Source: Paenibacillus sp. FSL K6-1330 (lineage in GTDB: Bacteria; Bacillota; Bacilli; Paenibacillales; Paenibacillaceae). Taken from it: a DNA stretch of 64,000 nucleotides. Numbering within the stretch: position 1 is the stretch's first letter; each line of letters starts with the position of its first letter. The stretch lies in contig NZ_CP150269.1 in NCBI RefSeq assembly GCF_037976825.1, forward strand, positions 5,469,501 to 5,533,500, in the 5' to 3' direction. The translations under genes were made by a program, and so were the position numbers. Under the pieces are notes generated by a model. The model was not told the origin of the DNA, did no database searches, and saw only the letters and a list, made by a program, of their open reading frames with translations. Shown in pieces: positions 53,742 through 62,819 of the stretch.

Positions 53742-53793
53742 CCCGTTTCATGGAAATTAGTGATTTTGTGTCCCGGTTCATGAAACTTAGTGG
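53734..53793. repeat. Direct repeat, two 30-base units
   Basis: Two consecutive units begin TTTTGTGTCCCG and share TTCATGRAA(A/C)TTAGTG at exactly 30-base spacing. Repeats of this look occur at ends of some insertion sequences (IS21-like), but no transposase is present. The 100 bases that follow, up to the VOC gene, show an open frame without start (KIFPDEYWTFRHDL...) and are probably debris. Confidence 0.4.
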
Positions 53794-53896
53794 GTGAGGT
53801 TAAAATCTTCCCGGATGAGTATTGGACGTTTCGACATGACCTCAAGTCTCAAGGGATCGTGTCATCAACGGCTAATATATTCGCCGGGTAGACTGT

Positions 53897-54268
53897 CTAT
53901 TCATTCGCTTTTCTGGGATTCACCCGGATGATCGTTCCGCACGGATCGGATATCCAGTAGCCTCGCGAGTTCTCGTAAACCTCCACCTCATCCCTGCGAT
54001 CCACCTGATGTTCTCTCAAATATGAAGCGGCGGTCTCGGGATGGTCCGTAGTGACCTCTAACCAGACATCCTGCTGAGCATAGTGAGTCATGCAATCCAG
54101 CCATAAATTGTTCGGGCCGTGCTGAAAGAGGTGTGAACCATCCTTGAAGCCTAAATAAGGCAGCCGCAAAACCTCTTTGTAAAAATGCACGGTTTCCTCA
54201 TACTTGTACTTCGGAATTTTAAGGGCAATATTGTTTCCGCCGACAAACTGAATATCCGCTGATGACAT
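53897..54268 (-). CDS. VOC family protein (glyoxalase/dioxygenase fold)
   Basis: A 123-residue protein of the vicinal oxygen chelate fold, with paired beta-alpha-beta-beta-beta modules (NNIALKIPKYKYEETVHFYK, then a C-terminal YWISDPCGTIIRVNP). Start at ATG 54266-54268 with AAAGGAGG upstream. The protein is too general to assign a reaction: members include glyoxalases, extradiol dioxygenases and antibiotic-binding resistance proteins. It is followed on its 3' side by the direct-repeat debris and preceded by the phosphotransferase gene on the same strand (90-base gap). Confidence 0.85.
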   Translation of the reverse strand: MSSADIQFVGGNNIALKIPKYKYEETVHFYKEVLRLPYLGFKDGSHLFQHGPNNLWLDCMTHYAQQDVWLEVTTDHPETAASYLREHQVDRRDEVEVYENSRGYWISDPCGTIIRVNPRKANE

Positions 54269-54358
54269 GAGTACAAACCTCCTTTTGGGATTTGATGTCA
54301 TTGTATCATGCAGCATCACCGAAAAATTCTTCTGGATTGCTATCCTAGCAGCGTTGGT

Positions 54359-55279
54359 TTAAGACGACCTCGGCATTGGTTTATACCAGTTGGGCATATG
54401 CGTCTGGAACCCCTCATACCAGTTCAGCACCTCTTGAGCCTGATTCACCATAACCTCCACTTCCTGCTCTCCAAATGGAATCGCCCAATGAATTGAGGAA
54501 ATCTGATTGCTCGCGATATAAAGTGCCATTAATCTGAAAAATGAATCCGGTACCTCACGTCCTTGAAAATATCCGTGAATACGACCGGAAGCGAACCACG
54601 GGCTAATCGCGGCATCCCACGTAATCCGATTAAACTCCTCCCAAGGGTCACCATAATCCGCCCGGTTGAAATCGATGATGCCCAACTCACCTTCAGAAGT
54701 AACCACCATATTGCCGACATGATAATCCCCATGCTGAAAAGCACGGGGCCGCTCATCAAGTAAATACCGATGCTCCTCCATAAAACGAATGATGTTCTCA
54801 GCACCTGCGAGCTGGATGCCACAGTTCTTATAATTTTTGATGTACCTATCCATTTTGGAATTATAATAATCTGCCCATGTGTCAAAGCTGCTTTCAGCCG
54901 GAATGCGATGCATTTCGCTCAAATATTGGCCTGCCTGAACGCCAAGCCGGTACTGCTCCTGAGAATCCAGTAATGGAATCGCATCCCTTGCATCTTCTCC
55001 CGGAACCCATGTAAACAGGGAAAATACTTGCCTGCCATCATGGCATACGCCAAAATCAATCGGGCGAGACGTACGCATTTCGATAGAATCAAGCTTTTTT
55101 ACCGCTTCAAACTCCCACCGCTTTCGCTCATATTGAGAGATGTCGGATAATCGGAGAAGCCATTCCTGGCCTTCCGTATCCTGAACATAAAATTTACGAT
55201 CTGCCGACCAGCCCTTGTCAACCGTTTGAACGGTCATCCATTTATCTGCCCCCGGGATTTCGCGAATCGCGTCCTGCAT
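54359..55279 (-). CDS. APH family phosphotransferase
   Basis: A 306-residue protein of the aminoglycoside phosphotransferase/choline kinase fold. The catalytic loop reads FQHGDYHVGN and the metal-binding loop IIDFNRADYGD; the N-lobe has WLLRLSDISQYERKRWEFEA. Such proteins phosphorylate small molecules, including aminoglycosides, macrolides, homoserine or thiamine; no resistance claim can be made from sequence. The ATG at 55277-55279 has AGGGGG at eight bases. A GTG three codons earlier is inside this site. Confidence 0.88.
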   Translation of the reverse strand: MQDAIREIPGADKWMTVQTVDKGWSADRKFYVQDTEGQEWLLRLSDISQYERKRWEFEAVKKLDSIEMRTSRPIDFGVCHDGRQVFSLFTWVPGEDARDAIPLLDSQEQYRLGVQAGQYLSEMHRIPAESSFDTWADYYNSKMDRYIKNYKNCGIQLAGAENIIRFMEEHRYLLDERPRAFQHGDYHVGNMVVTSEGELGIIDFNRADYGDPWEEFNRITWDAAISPWFASGRIHGYFQGREVPDSFFRLMALYIASNQISSIHWAIPFGEQEVEVMVNQAQEVLNWYEGFQTHMPNWYKPMPRSS

Positions 55280-55492
55280 GCTGAACACCCCCTATATTCG
55301 ATATCCGGCACGATCTTTAAATCTCATACATTATAAAGGAAGATGGTTCATTAGACCATGCAGATCAATCTCCGGCTAAGCACTGGAATAAATAAATTCG
55401 TTGCGCCCCATAATCACTGACCGTAATTGTCAGGAATGATGTAATATACTCGACTTACAGCATCCATCCTAATATAAAGCGAGGGTTTACAC

Positions 55493-55990
55493 ATGAACAT
55501 GAGCATAGAGGATTTTACGACAGAATGGTTAAAAGAGGCACGGATTACGGAACAAGTCATGGACGCATTAACCGACGATTCGCTCAAAACCGCCATGACA
55601 GATCAGCATCGCACGCTCGGTCAGCTGGCATGGCATTTGGTAATGTCGGTTCAGTATATGACCATGCTCGGTCTACAATTTGAAGGCCCGTCCCGTGAGC
55701 AGGAAATCCCGGATTCCGCCGCCGAGATTCAGAGCAGCTACCGCCGGATCCGGCATGCCTTTCTGGATGCCGTGCAGTCGCAGTGGAGCGAGGATGATCT
55801 TCGCGCTACCCGTGATTTCGACGGAGAGCCTTGGGCAAATGCGGCATTCCTGCATTTTACCCTTATTCATCAAGCCCATCACCGCGGACAGATGACGGTG
55901 CTGATGAGACAAGCCGGCCTGCGGATTCCCGAGCTCTACGGTCCGACTTACGATTCCTGGATCGACAAGGGAATGGACCCGCTCGTGTAG
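55493..55990 (+). CDS. DinB family protein
   Basis: A 165-residue four-helix protein of the DinB/YfiT metal-binding fold. The three predicted metal ligands are His48 (QLAWHLV), His126 and His130 (IHQAHHRGQ). Bacilli have many DinB-like enzymes, some being bacillithiol-dependent transferases; the specific reaction is unknown. It is followed after 64 bases by a YafY-type regulator on the same strand and may share its control. Confidence 0.9.
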   Translation: MNMSIEDFTTEWLKEARITEQVMDALTDDSLKTAMTDQHRTLGQLAWHLVMSVQYMTMLGLQFEGPSREQEIPDSAAEIQSSYRRIRHAFLDAVQSQWSEDDLRATRDFDGEPWANAAFLHFTLIHQAHHRGQMTVLMRQAGLRIPELYGPTYDSWIDKGMDPLV

Positions 55991-56054
55991 AAAAGATACA
56001 ATCTACTTAAAAGCAAACATTCGGGATCATCCCATCTGGAAGGAGCGAATCTAG

Positions 56055-57047
56055 ATGTCCAAAGCGGATAATATGCTGTCGATCCTGTGGATGCTCCGCT
56101 CGGGCAAGAAGATGACCGCGCAGCAAATCGCCGATGAGCTGGAAATCCATGTTCGAACGGTGTACCGCTGCATCGATTCGTTATGCGCCAGCGGCGCGCC
56201 CATCATCGCCGATTCCGGGCCGAACGGCGGCTTTCGGATCCTCGGACAGTTTGCCGAATCCCCGCTGATGTTTCATGCAGAAGAGCAGAAGGCATTGGTG
56301 CATGCCTCGATCTTTGCCAAAGAAAGCGGCTATCCGTTCACGGACGCACTGCAGCGGGCGATCGACAAGCTGAAGCTTTATACAAACGAGGAGCAGCTTG
56401 ATCAGATCGAACGGCACAGCAGCGGCATCTCGGTTTTGCAGCCTCCTACTCATAAGGGACTGCGACCGCTGCTTCAGACACTTGAACGTGCCGCGGCGCA
56501 AGGACAAACCCTGAAGATGATGTATTCGAAGGGCAGGGAAGGCGCCAGCGTTACCCGAGACTTCGATCCCTACGGCATCATCCACTGGAAGGGTCAATGG
56601 TATGCTGCGGGCTTCTGCCATCTGCGTCAAGAGATTCGCAATTTTCGCGTGGATCGGATCATCGAGCTGGAGCTGACAGAGCATGGATTTGAACGGCCCG
56701 CTGATTTTTCGGCCAAGGATGTACTGCTTGGCAGTCTGCTGCCCGATCAAGGCAGCCATGAACCGCTGGTCAATGTCGTCATCCAAGGCCACGATCATGT
56801 TCTGAATGAATTAAGTCAGCATTGGTTATTTGGACATACGCTTGTGAAACGCCGTGATGGAGAAGCTCATTTCCGACTGGATACGTCTTCGCTGACGTCT
56901 TATGTTCCCTATTTCCTTCTCCCATATGGCAAATCTTTAACCATTCTGGAGCCCGCTTCTCTTGTTCTGAAACTGTCAGAAATCACGACAAGCATGGCGC
57001 TCCATTACGAACGCATGTTAAGCGACATGACCAAAAAGGAAGGGTGA
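56055..57047 (+). CDS. YafY family transcriptional regulator (WYL domain)
   Basis: A 330-residue regulator. An N-terminal winged HTH_11 domain spans about residues 5-60 (MLRSGKKMTAQQIADELEIH, then TVYRCIDSLCASGAPII). A WYL domain follows (about 150-230; PYGIIHWKGQWYAAGFCHLR, RNFRVDRI), which binds ligands or nucleic acid. A C-terminal WCX-like extension is present. AAGGAGCG precedes the ATG. It sits between a DinB gene and an ABM monooxygenase gene on the same strand; the latter begins six bases after its stop, so the three probably form one operon. Confidence 0.92.
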   Translation: MSKADNMLSILWMLRSGKKMTAQQIADELEIHVRTVYRCIDSLCASGAPIIADSGPNGGFRILGQFAESPLMFHAEEQKALVHASIFAKESGYPFTDALQRAIDKLKLYTNEEQLDQIERHSSGISVLQPPTHKGLRPLLQTLERAAAQGQTLKMMYSKGREGASVTRDFDPYGIIHWKGQWYAAGFCHLRQEIRNFRVDRIIELELTEHGFERPADFSAKDVLLGSLLPDQGSHEPLVNVVIQGHDHVLNELSQHWLFGHTLVKRRDGEAHFRLDTSSLTSYVPYFLLPYGKSLTILEPASLVLKLSEITTSMALHYERMLSDMTKKEG

Positions 57048-57052
57048 ACCCG

Positions 57053-57355
57053 ATGGAGAAATTCGCGATGTACGGAAAGCTGATTGCCCATCCCGGCAAA
57101 CGGGATGAACTTGCAGAGATCCTGCTCGAAGCAGCAGCGATGCTTAGCGATAACAAAGATTGTGAACTCTATATCGTCAACGTTTCGGACAGCGATCCGA
57201 ATGCCGTCTGGGTCACGGAATTGTGGAGCAGCCAAGACGCGCATGCCGCTTCATTGCAGGGAGCCGATACGTCCGAGCTGCTGCAGCGCGGGCGGCCGCT
57301 GATCGCCGGCGCGGAGCCGCTCAAGCTTAAACCGCTTGGAGGAAAAGGTTTTTAG
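57053..57355 (+). CDS. Antibiotic biosynthesis monooxygenase (ABM) family protein
   Basis: A 100-residue protein of the ABM/YgiN fold (KFAMYGKLIAHPGKRDELAE, CELYIVNVSDSDPNAVWVTE, WSSQDAHAASL). Such proteins are small dimeric barrels with roles in quinone turnover or heme and antibiotic oxidation; many have no known reaction. ATG 57053 has GGAAGGG upstream, overlapping the end of the YafY gene. Terminator directly after. Co-expression with the YafY regulator is expected. Confidence 0.88.
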   Translation: MEKFAMYGKLIAHPGKRDELAEILLEAAAMLSDNKDCELYIVNVSDSDPNAVWVTELWSSQDAHAASLQGADTSELLQRGRPLIAGAEPLKLKPLGGKGF

Positions 57356-57372
57356 ATATACCTGATCAGAAG

Positions 57373-57419
57373 AAAAGAGGCTTTCCCCGAATCGAAATTC
57401 AGGGACAGCCTCTTTTTTT
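57373..57419. terminator. Terminator shared by the ABM and AraC genes
   Basis: AAAAGAGGCT pairs with AGCCTCTTTTTTT with TCCC/GGGA pairing inside; T-run on the plus side and A-rich on the other, between two convergent genes. Confidence 0.88.
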
Positions 57420-57420
57420 G

Positions 57421-58248
57421 CTATATATTGTTCCGGTATTCCGAGGGGCTGTAACCAACCTCTTTACGAAACGTCTTCGAGAAATAGTTCGCCGATTCAA
57501 AGCCGGTTGCGTCCGCAATTTCTTTGATGCTCAGAGGGGTCGTTCTCAGCATGAGTTTGGCCTGCTCCATTCGTTTGAGGCTTAAATATTTCTGCGGCGT
57601 GATCCCGAAATGCCGCTTGAAGTACTTAATAAAATAATTCGGATGCAAATGCAGCGTCCCCGCCATCTGCTCCAGCGTAATCTCCTCATGCAGGTGATTC
57701 TTAATGTACTGCTGCACTTTGTGGAGCCTGCCCATATCTTCCATTTTGTCCGTATGAATCTGCGGGTGCTGGTGCTCGAACACTCGGGACAGGATGTCCA
57801 GCATCACCGACTTTTCCTTTAACCGCGCGGCGATGGTACCGGTACGATGCGCATCCACCAGCTGCTGGAATAATGACGGAATCTCCGCGTTCTCCGATAA
57901 ATCATAGCAATAGGGAACGTTCAGCCAGGAAAATACATCGGAATCACCTACGGTCGCCGAGAAGTGCGACCAATATTTAAGATAGGGGCGGCCGCTGATG
58001 ACAGAGTAGGATTGCCTGGTCCGTGCCGGCATCAGAACCAATTGACCCGGAACGGGATACAGCTCCTCATCGCCGATTTTCACCCATCCTTCCCCATCCA
58101 GGATAAAATAGAGCTTGTTGTAAGACACGGTGTAGTCGAATTCCTTCCACTCCGGCCAGCACTGCGTTCTTTCGGCCTCCCAGATCTGAACCTGCATGTT
58201 CAGGAGCATCTGCTGAATGGCTTCATGTTCATTTCGTTCATTCTTCAT
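57421..58248 (-). CDS. AraC family regulator next to the fucosidase gene
   Basis: A 275-residue AraC protein. The N-terminal half is a cupin-like sugar-sensing domain (LYFILDGEGWVKIGDEEL, PVPGQLVLMPARTRQSYSVI). The C-terminal half has two helix-turn-helix motifs (ITLEQMAGTLHLHPNYFIKY; IKEIADATGFESANYFSKTF). It is divergent from the GH29 fucosidase gene, 119 bases away, so it most likely activates that gene in response to a sugar. ATG at 58246-58248; the site before it (AAAGAGGATAATCG) is weak. Confidence 0.92.
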   Translation of the reverse strand: MKNERNEHEAIQQMLLNMQVQIWEAERTQCWPEWKEFDYTVSYNKLYFILDGEGWVKIGDEELYPVPGQLVLMPARTRQSYSVISGRPYLKYWSHFSATVGDSDVFSWLNVPYCYDLSENAEIPSLFQQLVDAHRTGTIAARLKEKSVMLDILSRVFEHQHPQIHTDKMEDMGRLHKVQQYIKNHLHEEITLEQMAGTLHLHPNYFIKYFKRHFGITPQKYLSLKRMEQAKLMLRTTPLSIKEIADATGFESANYFSKTFRKEVGYSPSEYRNNI

Positions 58249-58367
58249 CTTCGATTATCCTCTAAAGTTATTATAATACCCGTCAGAGTTAAGTAATTAT
58301 CTATTCATACTAACACATTCTTGTTAAAATCAAACTCGACAATTCCAAGAATCGGAGGTTTGAATCC

Positions 58368-59717
58368 ATGACAACAACTACCACTCCAACCAATCAAGTC
58401 ATCCAGGAACGAAACCAGCGTGTGCAATGGTTCCAGAACGACCGTTTCGGCATGTTCATCCACTGGGGGCTCTACTCGATCCCAGCCAGAGGCGAATGGC
58501 TCCGAAGCTCGGAACAGATGAGCATCGAAGACTATCAGACCTATTTCGATGAATTTGATCCCGTTGACTATAATCCGCGGGAGTGGGCCAAAGCGGCCAA
58601 AAAAGCAGGCATGAAATATGCGGTGCTGACGGCCAAGCACCATGACGGATTCTGCTTGTTCGACAGCAAGCTGACGGAATATAAATCAACGAATACCAAA
58701 GCCGGCCGGGACCTCGTGCAGGAGTTTCTGGAAGCTTTCCGTGAAGAAGGCCTTAAAGTCGGCCTCTACTTCTCGCTGATCGATTGGTACCATGAGGACT
58801 ATCCGGCCTATGGGGACCGCATTCACCCGATGCGCGCCAACGAAGCCTTCAAGCGCGATCCGAAAAACTTCGACCGATACCTGGATTACATGCACGGGCA
58901 GGTTCGAGAGCTGCTGACAGGCTACGGTAAGCTCGATATTATGTGGTTTGACTTCTCCTATGGTAACATGCGCGGCGAAGTGTGGCGCGCCACCGAGCTG
59001 ATGAAGATGATCCGCGAGCTGCAGCCGCACATTCTCATCGATAACCGGCTCGAAGGCAGCGGCGAGAGCGGAGGCAGCATCTATACTACCGATCCTTCCG
59101 TTTACAGTGGAGATTTCGCGTCACCTGAACAGATCATTCCGCCGCACGGCGTCGTGGATCAGACAGGTGCCCCGATCCCATGGGAAGCCTGCATTACACT
59201 GAATAACAATTGGGGCTATGCAGCCGCCGACCGCAATTACAAATCGGCAACCACGATCATCCGCAAACTGGTGGAATGCGTTAGCAAGAACGGCAACATG
59301 CTGCTGAACGTCGGGCCTGACGCGAGGGGCGTCATCCCTAAGGAGAGCCTTGACGTGTTGGAGGAAATCGGTGACTGGATGAGCAAGAACGGCGACAGTA
59401 TCTATGGCTGTGCGGCCGCCGATTATCCGAAGCCGGATTGGGGTCGGTACACCCAAAAAGGCAATAAGCTGTACGCCCACGTCTTTGAGGAGTCCATCGG
59501 ACCGATCAATCTCATCGGCATGGCCGACAAGGTGAAGAAGGCCCGTCTGCTCGCGGACGGATACGAATTGTTCCTCAGCCGCCCATGGAGCGCAGCGGAA
59601 TTCATCGAGGACGCATTTGTGAATTTCGCGCGTCCTGAACACTTCACTTATCCGCTCCCCGACAAACGCAATACCGTCATTGAACTGGAGCTTTATGACG
59701 AATCGGATCGTTCGTAA
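58368..59717 (+). CDS. Alpha-L-fucosidase, GH29
   Basis: A 449-residue glycoside hydrolase of family 29. The N-terminal WFQNDRFGMFIHWGLYSIPA and the AKHHDGFCLFDS block are diagnostic. The nucleophile is likely Asp195 in LDIMWFDFSYG. No signal peptide is visible, so the enzyme should act in the cytosol on imported fucosylated fragments. GGAGGTTTGAATCC precedes the ATG. It is divergent from an AraC regulator. No fucose importer lies next to it, but other oligosaccharide importers occur in the window. Terminator after the stop. Confidence 0.93.
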   Translation: MTTTTTPTNQVIQERNQRVQWFQNDRFGMFIHWGLYSIPARGEWLRSSEQMSIEDYQTYFDEFDPVDYNPREWAKAAKKAGMKYAVLTAKHHDGFCLFDSKLTEYKSTNTKAGRDLVQEFLEAFREEGLKVGLYFSLIDWYHEDYPAYGDRIHPMRANEAFKRDPKNFDRYLDYMHGQVRELLTGYGKLDIMWFDFSYGNMRGEVWRATELMKMIRELQPHILIDNRLEGSGESGGSIYTTDPSVYSGDFASPEQIIPPHGVVDQTGAPIPWEACITLNNNWGYAAADRNYKSATTIIRKLVECVSKNGNMLLNVGPDARGVIPKESLDVLEEIGDWMSKNGDSIYGCAAADYPKPDWGRYTQKGNKLYAHVFEESIGPINLIGMADKVKKARLLADGYELFLSRPWSAAEFIEDAFVNFARPEHFTYPLPDKRNTVIELELYDESDRS

Positions 59718-59752
59718 CGATAAGATCGCATATACTATGAACTAATCCCTAT

Positions 59753-59798
59753 AAGAGCCTGACTTGATGTTTTGTTACATCGCGTCAGGCTCTTTTTT
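59753..59798 (+). terminator. Terminator of the fucosidase gene
   Basis: AAGAGCCTGAC pairs with GTCAGGCTCTT with GATGT/ACATC inside, followed by a T-run. Confidence 0.92.
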
Positions 59799-59859
59799 AT
59801 GCCCCGACACCCTATCCTCCTGGATCATCATGCAATTCCTCAACGCAAAAAAAATCGTA

Positions 59860-59910
59860 TTGCACAATAACTGTTTATGAAATATACTAATTATCAATTA
59901 AACTGTTTAT
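59860..59910 (+). promoter_or_regulatory. drrAB promoter with TetR half-sites
   Basis: TTGCAC (59860-59865), 17 bases, TATACT (59883-59888). AACTGTTTAT occurs in the spacer (59869-59878) and again at 59901-59910. The same half-site is paired as TGTTTAT-ATT-ATAAACA at 62820 before the tetR gene. Confidence 0.55.
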
Positions 59911-59945
59911 TATATATACAATTGATTAAGGGAGATGTGCTGACA

Positions 59946-60830
59946 ATGAGTAACTATGCTGTTGAGATTCGGCAACTTCGCAAAAGCTTTGGGCACCAAA
60001 CCGTGCTGGACGGGATCGACCTGAGCGTGCCTCAAGGAAACGTATTTGCTCTTCTTGGTCCTAATGGGGCCGGCAAAACAACCCTGATCAACATCCTGTC
60101 GACCTTGGTAGCGCCCGATGCCGGCAGCGTGAGGATTAACGGATTTGATCTCCGCCATCACAAGCAGAATGTGCAGCAGTCCATCAGTCTGACCGGCCAA
60201 TTCGCTGCGGTCGACGAAGTATTGACCGCGGAAGAGAACCTGCGGATGATATGCAGGCTGTCCGGTCTATCCGCAGCGGAAGCGCGCCTGCGAACTGCCG
60301 AACTGCTCGAACAATTCGATCTCGCTGCTGCTGCCGCCAAGCGCGTGAAGACGTATTCGGGCGGGATGAAGAGAAGACTTGATCTTGCGATCAGCCTTGT
60401 TGTGCCGCGGCCCGTGCTGTTCCTGGATGAACCAACCACGGGACTGGATACACGCAGCCGCCGTACCCTGTGGGATATCATTCTGCAGTTGAAGAGCCAA
60501 GGTATCACCATACTGCTGACCACGCAGTATTTGGAGGAAGCGGATCAGCTCGCGGACCGGATCGCGGTCCTGGATGGCGGGCGAGTCGTTGCTGAGGGAA
60601 GTCCGGCCGAGCTGAAGACCCGTGTCGGAGGAGAAGTTCTGGAGCTCCGCGACGAACACGACGAGGTGATTCACAGGATTCCGACAAGCGGCAGCATCGG
60701 GGACGTCGCTCAGACGCTCCATGAGTTCACTCACCTGCTACCGAACGAGACGCGCGTAAGTCTTCACAGGCCAAATATGGATGATGTATTCCTGTCGCTA
60801 ACCGACAAGAAATTGGAGGAAATCGTATGA
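59946..60830 (+). CDS. ABC exporter ATPase (DrrA-like)
   Basis: A 294-residue ATP-binding subunit of the DrrA/antibiotic exporter group. Walker A GPNGAGKTT, signature YSGGMKRRLDLA, Walker [13 protein letters not shown], and a C-terminal domain ending in the family-typical RPNMDDVFLSLT. ATG 59946 with AAGGGAG upstream; a 23-codon longer frame starts in the operator. Its stop overlaps the start of the membrane-subunit gene by four bases. Control is probably by the TetR protein encoded at 61975-62772. Confidence 0.92.
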   Translation: MSNYAVEIRQLRKSFGHQTVLDGIDLSVPQGNVFALLGPNGAGKTTLINILSTLVAPDAGSVRINGFDLRHHKQNVQQSISLTGQFAAVDEVLTAEENLRMICRLSGLSAAEARLRTAELLEQFDLAAAAAKRVKTYSGGMKRRLDLAISLVVPRPVLFLDEPTTGLDTRSRRTLWDIILQLKSQGITILLTTQYLEEADQLADRIAVLDGGRVVAEGSPAELKTRVGGEVLELRDEHDEVIHRIPTSGSIGDVAQTLHEFTHLLPNETRVSLHRPNMDDVFLSLTDKKLEEIV

Positions 60831-61618
60831 TGAGAGGAACAGCTTCGAACACAAAAACAACGTCCTTTGCGGTCACCCAGAGCGTCTTTATCGGTCGCAG
60901 CTTACGTCACAGCATCCGGAACGCGGAGGCGATGATTACGGCAATGATGCTGCCGATCATGTTGATGCTGCTGTTCACCTATGTATTTGGCGGCGCCATT
61001 GATCCCAGCGGACAGTATGTAGACTACGTGGTGCCGGGAATCATTCTGTTATGCGCCGGTTTCGGATCGTCCAGCACGGCCGTCGATGTCTCCCAAGATA
61101 TGACCAATGGCATCATTGACCGCTTCCGGACCATGCCCATTCAAAGCATGAGTGTCATTACAGGACATGTGGTAGCCAGCCTTGCCCGAAACATGCTGGC
61201 GACTGGCGGCGTTATCGCTGTGGCTCAGCTCGTTGGATTCAGGCCTTCAGCCGGACTTCTGGATTGGATTCTCGCCATCGGCTTGATCGCGCTCTTCATC
61301 TTTGCCTTCACTTGGCTTTTTGCCGCCATCGGCCTCGTTGCAGGCAGTCCGGCAGCGGCCAGCAGCTATGGATTTGCACTGCTCTTCCTCCCCTACCTCT
61401 CCAGCGCCTTCGTTCCTACTGAGACGATGCCGACATGGCTGCAAGGGGTCGCAAGCAACCAACCGATCACGCCCGTCATTGAATCCATTCGCGGGTTGCT
61501 GACGGGTGGTTCTATCCAGGATCACATCGGCTGGGCAATTGGATGGTGTCTGTTCATCCTTGTCGGGTCCATGGTATGGAGCATGTGGACGTTTAAGAGA
61601 AAAGCCGGTCGACGCTAA
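60827..61618 (+). CDS. ABC-2 type exporter permease (DrrB-like)
   Basis: A 263-residue membrane protein with six predicted segments and the ABC-2 layout (AMMLPIMLMLLFTYVFGGAI; later FRTMPIQSMSVITGHV and a C-terminal PITPVIESIRGLLTGGSI). It pairs with the DrrA-like ATPase to export hydrophobic drugs or similar compounds in related systems. It overlaps the ATPase gene by ATGA. The 350 bases after it hold hairpins and a tandem repeat before the convergent tetR gene. Confidence 0.92.
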   Translation: MMRGTASNTKTTSFAVTQSVFIGRSLRHSIRNAEAMITAMMLPIMLMLLFTYVFGGAIDPSGQYVDYVVPGIILLCAGFGSSSTAVDVSQDMTNGIIDRFRTMPIQSMSVITGHVVASLARNMLATGGVIAVAQLVGFRPSAGLLDWILAIGLIALFIFAFTWLFAAIGLVAGSPAAASSYGFALLFLPYLSSAFVPTETMPTWLQGVASNQPITPVIESIRGLLTGGSIQDHIGWAIGWCLFILVGSMVWSMWTFKRKAGRR

Positions 61619-61722
61619 CTATGCATAGGGTCGACAGCTATCCAAGGATGCACCGGACCACGCACCGTGCGCATAATGGAGCAGTGCGCACGATGTAGCA
61701 ATGCTTTTTTAAGAGCCAATCT

Positions 61723-61758
61723 GGACATGGCATCTGCCTTCCAGCGGATGTCATGTCC
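61723..61758. other. Hairpin downstream of drrAB
   Basis: GGACATGGCATC pairs with GATGTCATGTCC with one mismatch across a 12-base loop. It has no T-run. A second dyad with GTGCGCA arms lies at about 61663-61692 and is followed by GCTTTTTT, which may be the actual drrAB terminator. Confidence 0.45.
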
Positions 61759-61828
61759 GTCCCGGAACGATATCAACCAAACCCGACGCTTGATAAAACG
61801 TCCGCTTTGGGCCTGATCAACCAGCAAA

Positions 61829-61862
61829 AAAAAACCGATCCTCATGCGAGGATCGGTTTTTT
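61829..61862. terminator. Bidirectional terminator between drrAB and tetR
   Basis: AAAACCGATCCTC and GAGGATCGGTTTT form a perfect stem with a four-base loop, A-run before and T-run after. It separates two convergent transcripts. Confidence 0.9.
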
Positions 61863-61878
61863 ACCCAGCTGCGGCACG

Positions 61879-61943
61879 CTTTTACTGCCCTCTCTTACGG
61901 CAAGCTCTTACTCCACACTCTTACTGCACACTCTTATCCACCA
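61879..61943. repeat. Tandem repeat, 13-base period, five units
   Basis: Five consecutive 13-base units begin CTTTTAC, CTCTTAC, CTCTTAC, CTCTTAC and CTCTTAT. The third and fourth are nearly identical (CTCTTACTCCACA, CTCTTACTGCACA). The array lies between the terminator and the 3' end of the tetR gene and is not in a coding frame. Confidence 0.65.
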
Positions 61944-61974
61944 CGACCTGTAACTGTAACTTTGGCCGATATCA

Positions 61975-62772
61975 TTACTTGTCCGACTTTCCCGGCTGTG
62001 TCTTGGTCTGGAGATAATGATCAATGCCGTCCAGAATGCGTTCTAACCCGAAATCAATGTCATTGCCAATCGGATTCACTTCCTCGTTGTCTTCCGTATA
62101 GACCCCCGACATCACAACCGGATACAGGAACGGAAACCGATCCGGCTTCATAAGCTGTTTCAGCGCTGCCGTATAATCGATTCCACTGAACTGTTCCGGG
62201 GTGGAGCCTGCCTGTATGGCGCGGTCCATATCCCGCTGCATCATGCCGCTTGATCTAGCGTAATTGCTTAACAAGAGAATCAAAGACATCCGCTCATAAT
62301 CATTTAGCGGGAGATCCGTCATGAACCGCAGACCCCAATCGATAAATCGCAGATTGTTCGGCGTAATGGGAATACCCGTAATCGGAATGTCTCCAAACCA
62401 GGGGTGATCCCGGAATACCTGCATCGTCGATTTGACGTAGGCCCGCATATTCTCGCGCCAGTCGGCAGAATCTTCTGGAGGAATGGGAATATCGCACGCG
62501 GCGTTCTGCATTAGCAGCAAAAGGTCGTCCTTGCTGGAAATGTACCGGTACAGCGACATGGCGGTAAAACCCAAGGAGGACGCGATTCGATTCATGGAGA
62601 CAGCGGAAAGCCCTTCTTTATCGGCGATATCGATAGCCGTCTCCACAATCTGCGACAGGCTCATCTCCCGTTTCGGTCCCCGCTGCGGCGGCTTTACCAA
62701 TCCCCAGCTAAGAGCCGCCCCTCTGGGCAGCTTGGATCCAATATCCGAATCCATACTCTGATCGTTTGACAT
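61975..62772 (-). CDS. TetR/AcrR regulator with tetracycline-repressor-like C-domain
   Basis: A 265-residue TetR protein. After a 35-residue N-terminal arm comes the helix-turn-helix (LSQIVETAIDIADKEGLSAV, then ASSLGFTAMSLYRYISSKDD). The large C-terminal domain (about 110-250) resembles TetR_C of tetracycline-type repressors, often found beside DrrAB-like exporters. AAAGGATAC precedes the ATG. A palindrome, TGTTTATATTATAAACA, lies 48 bases upstream, and the same half-site occurs twice in the drrAB promoter, so it likely controls both. Genes are convergent, 357 bases apart. Confidence 0.9.
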   Translation of the reverse strand: MSNDQSMDSDIGSKLPRGAALSWGLVKPPQRGPKREMSLSQIVETAIDIADKEGLSAVSMNRIASSLGFTAMSLYRYISSKDDLLLLMQNAACDIPIPPEDSADWRENMRAYVKSTMQVFRDHPWFGDIPITGIPITPNNLRFIDWGLRFMTDLPLNDYERMSLILLLSNYARSSGMMQRDMDRAIQAGSTPEQFSGIDYTAALKQLMKPDRFPFLYPVVMSGVYTEDNEEVNPIGNDIDFGLERILDGIDHYLQTKTQPGKSDK

Positions 62773-62819
62773 AAACAGTGTATCCTTTCTGCATCCTAGC
62801 TTCTGATGTCATCGATAAT

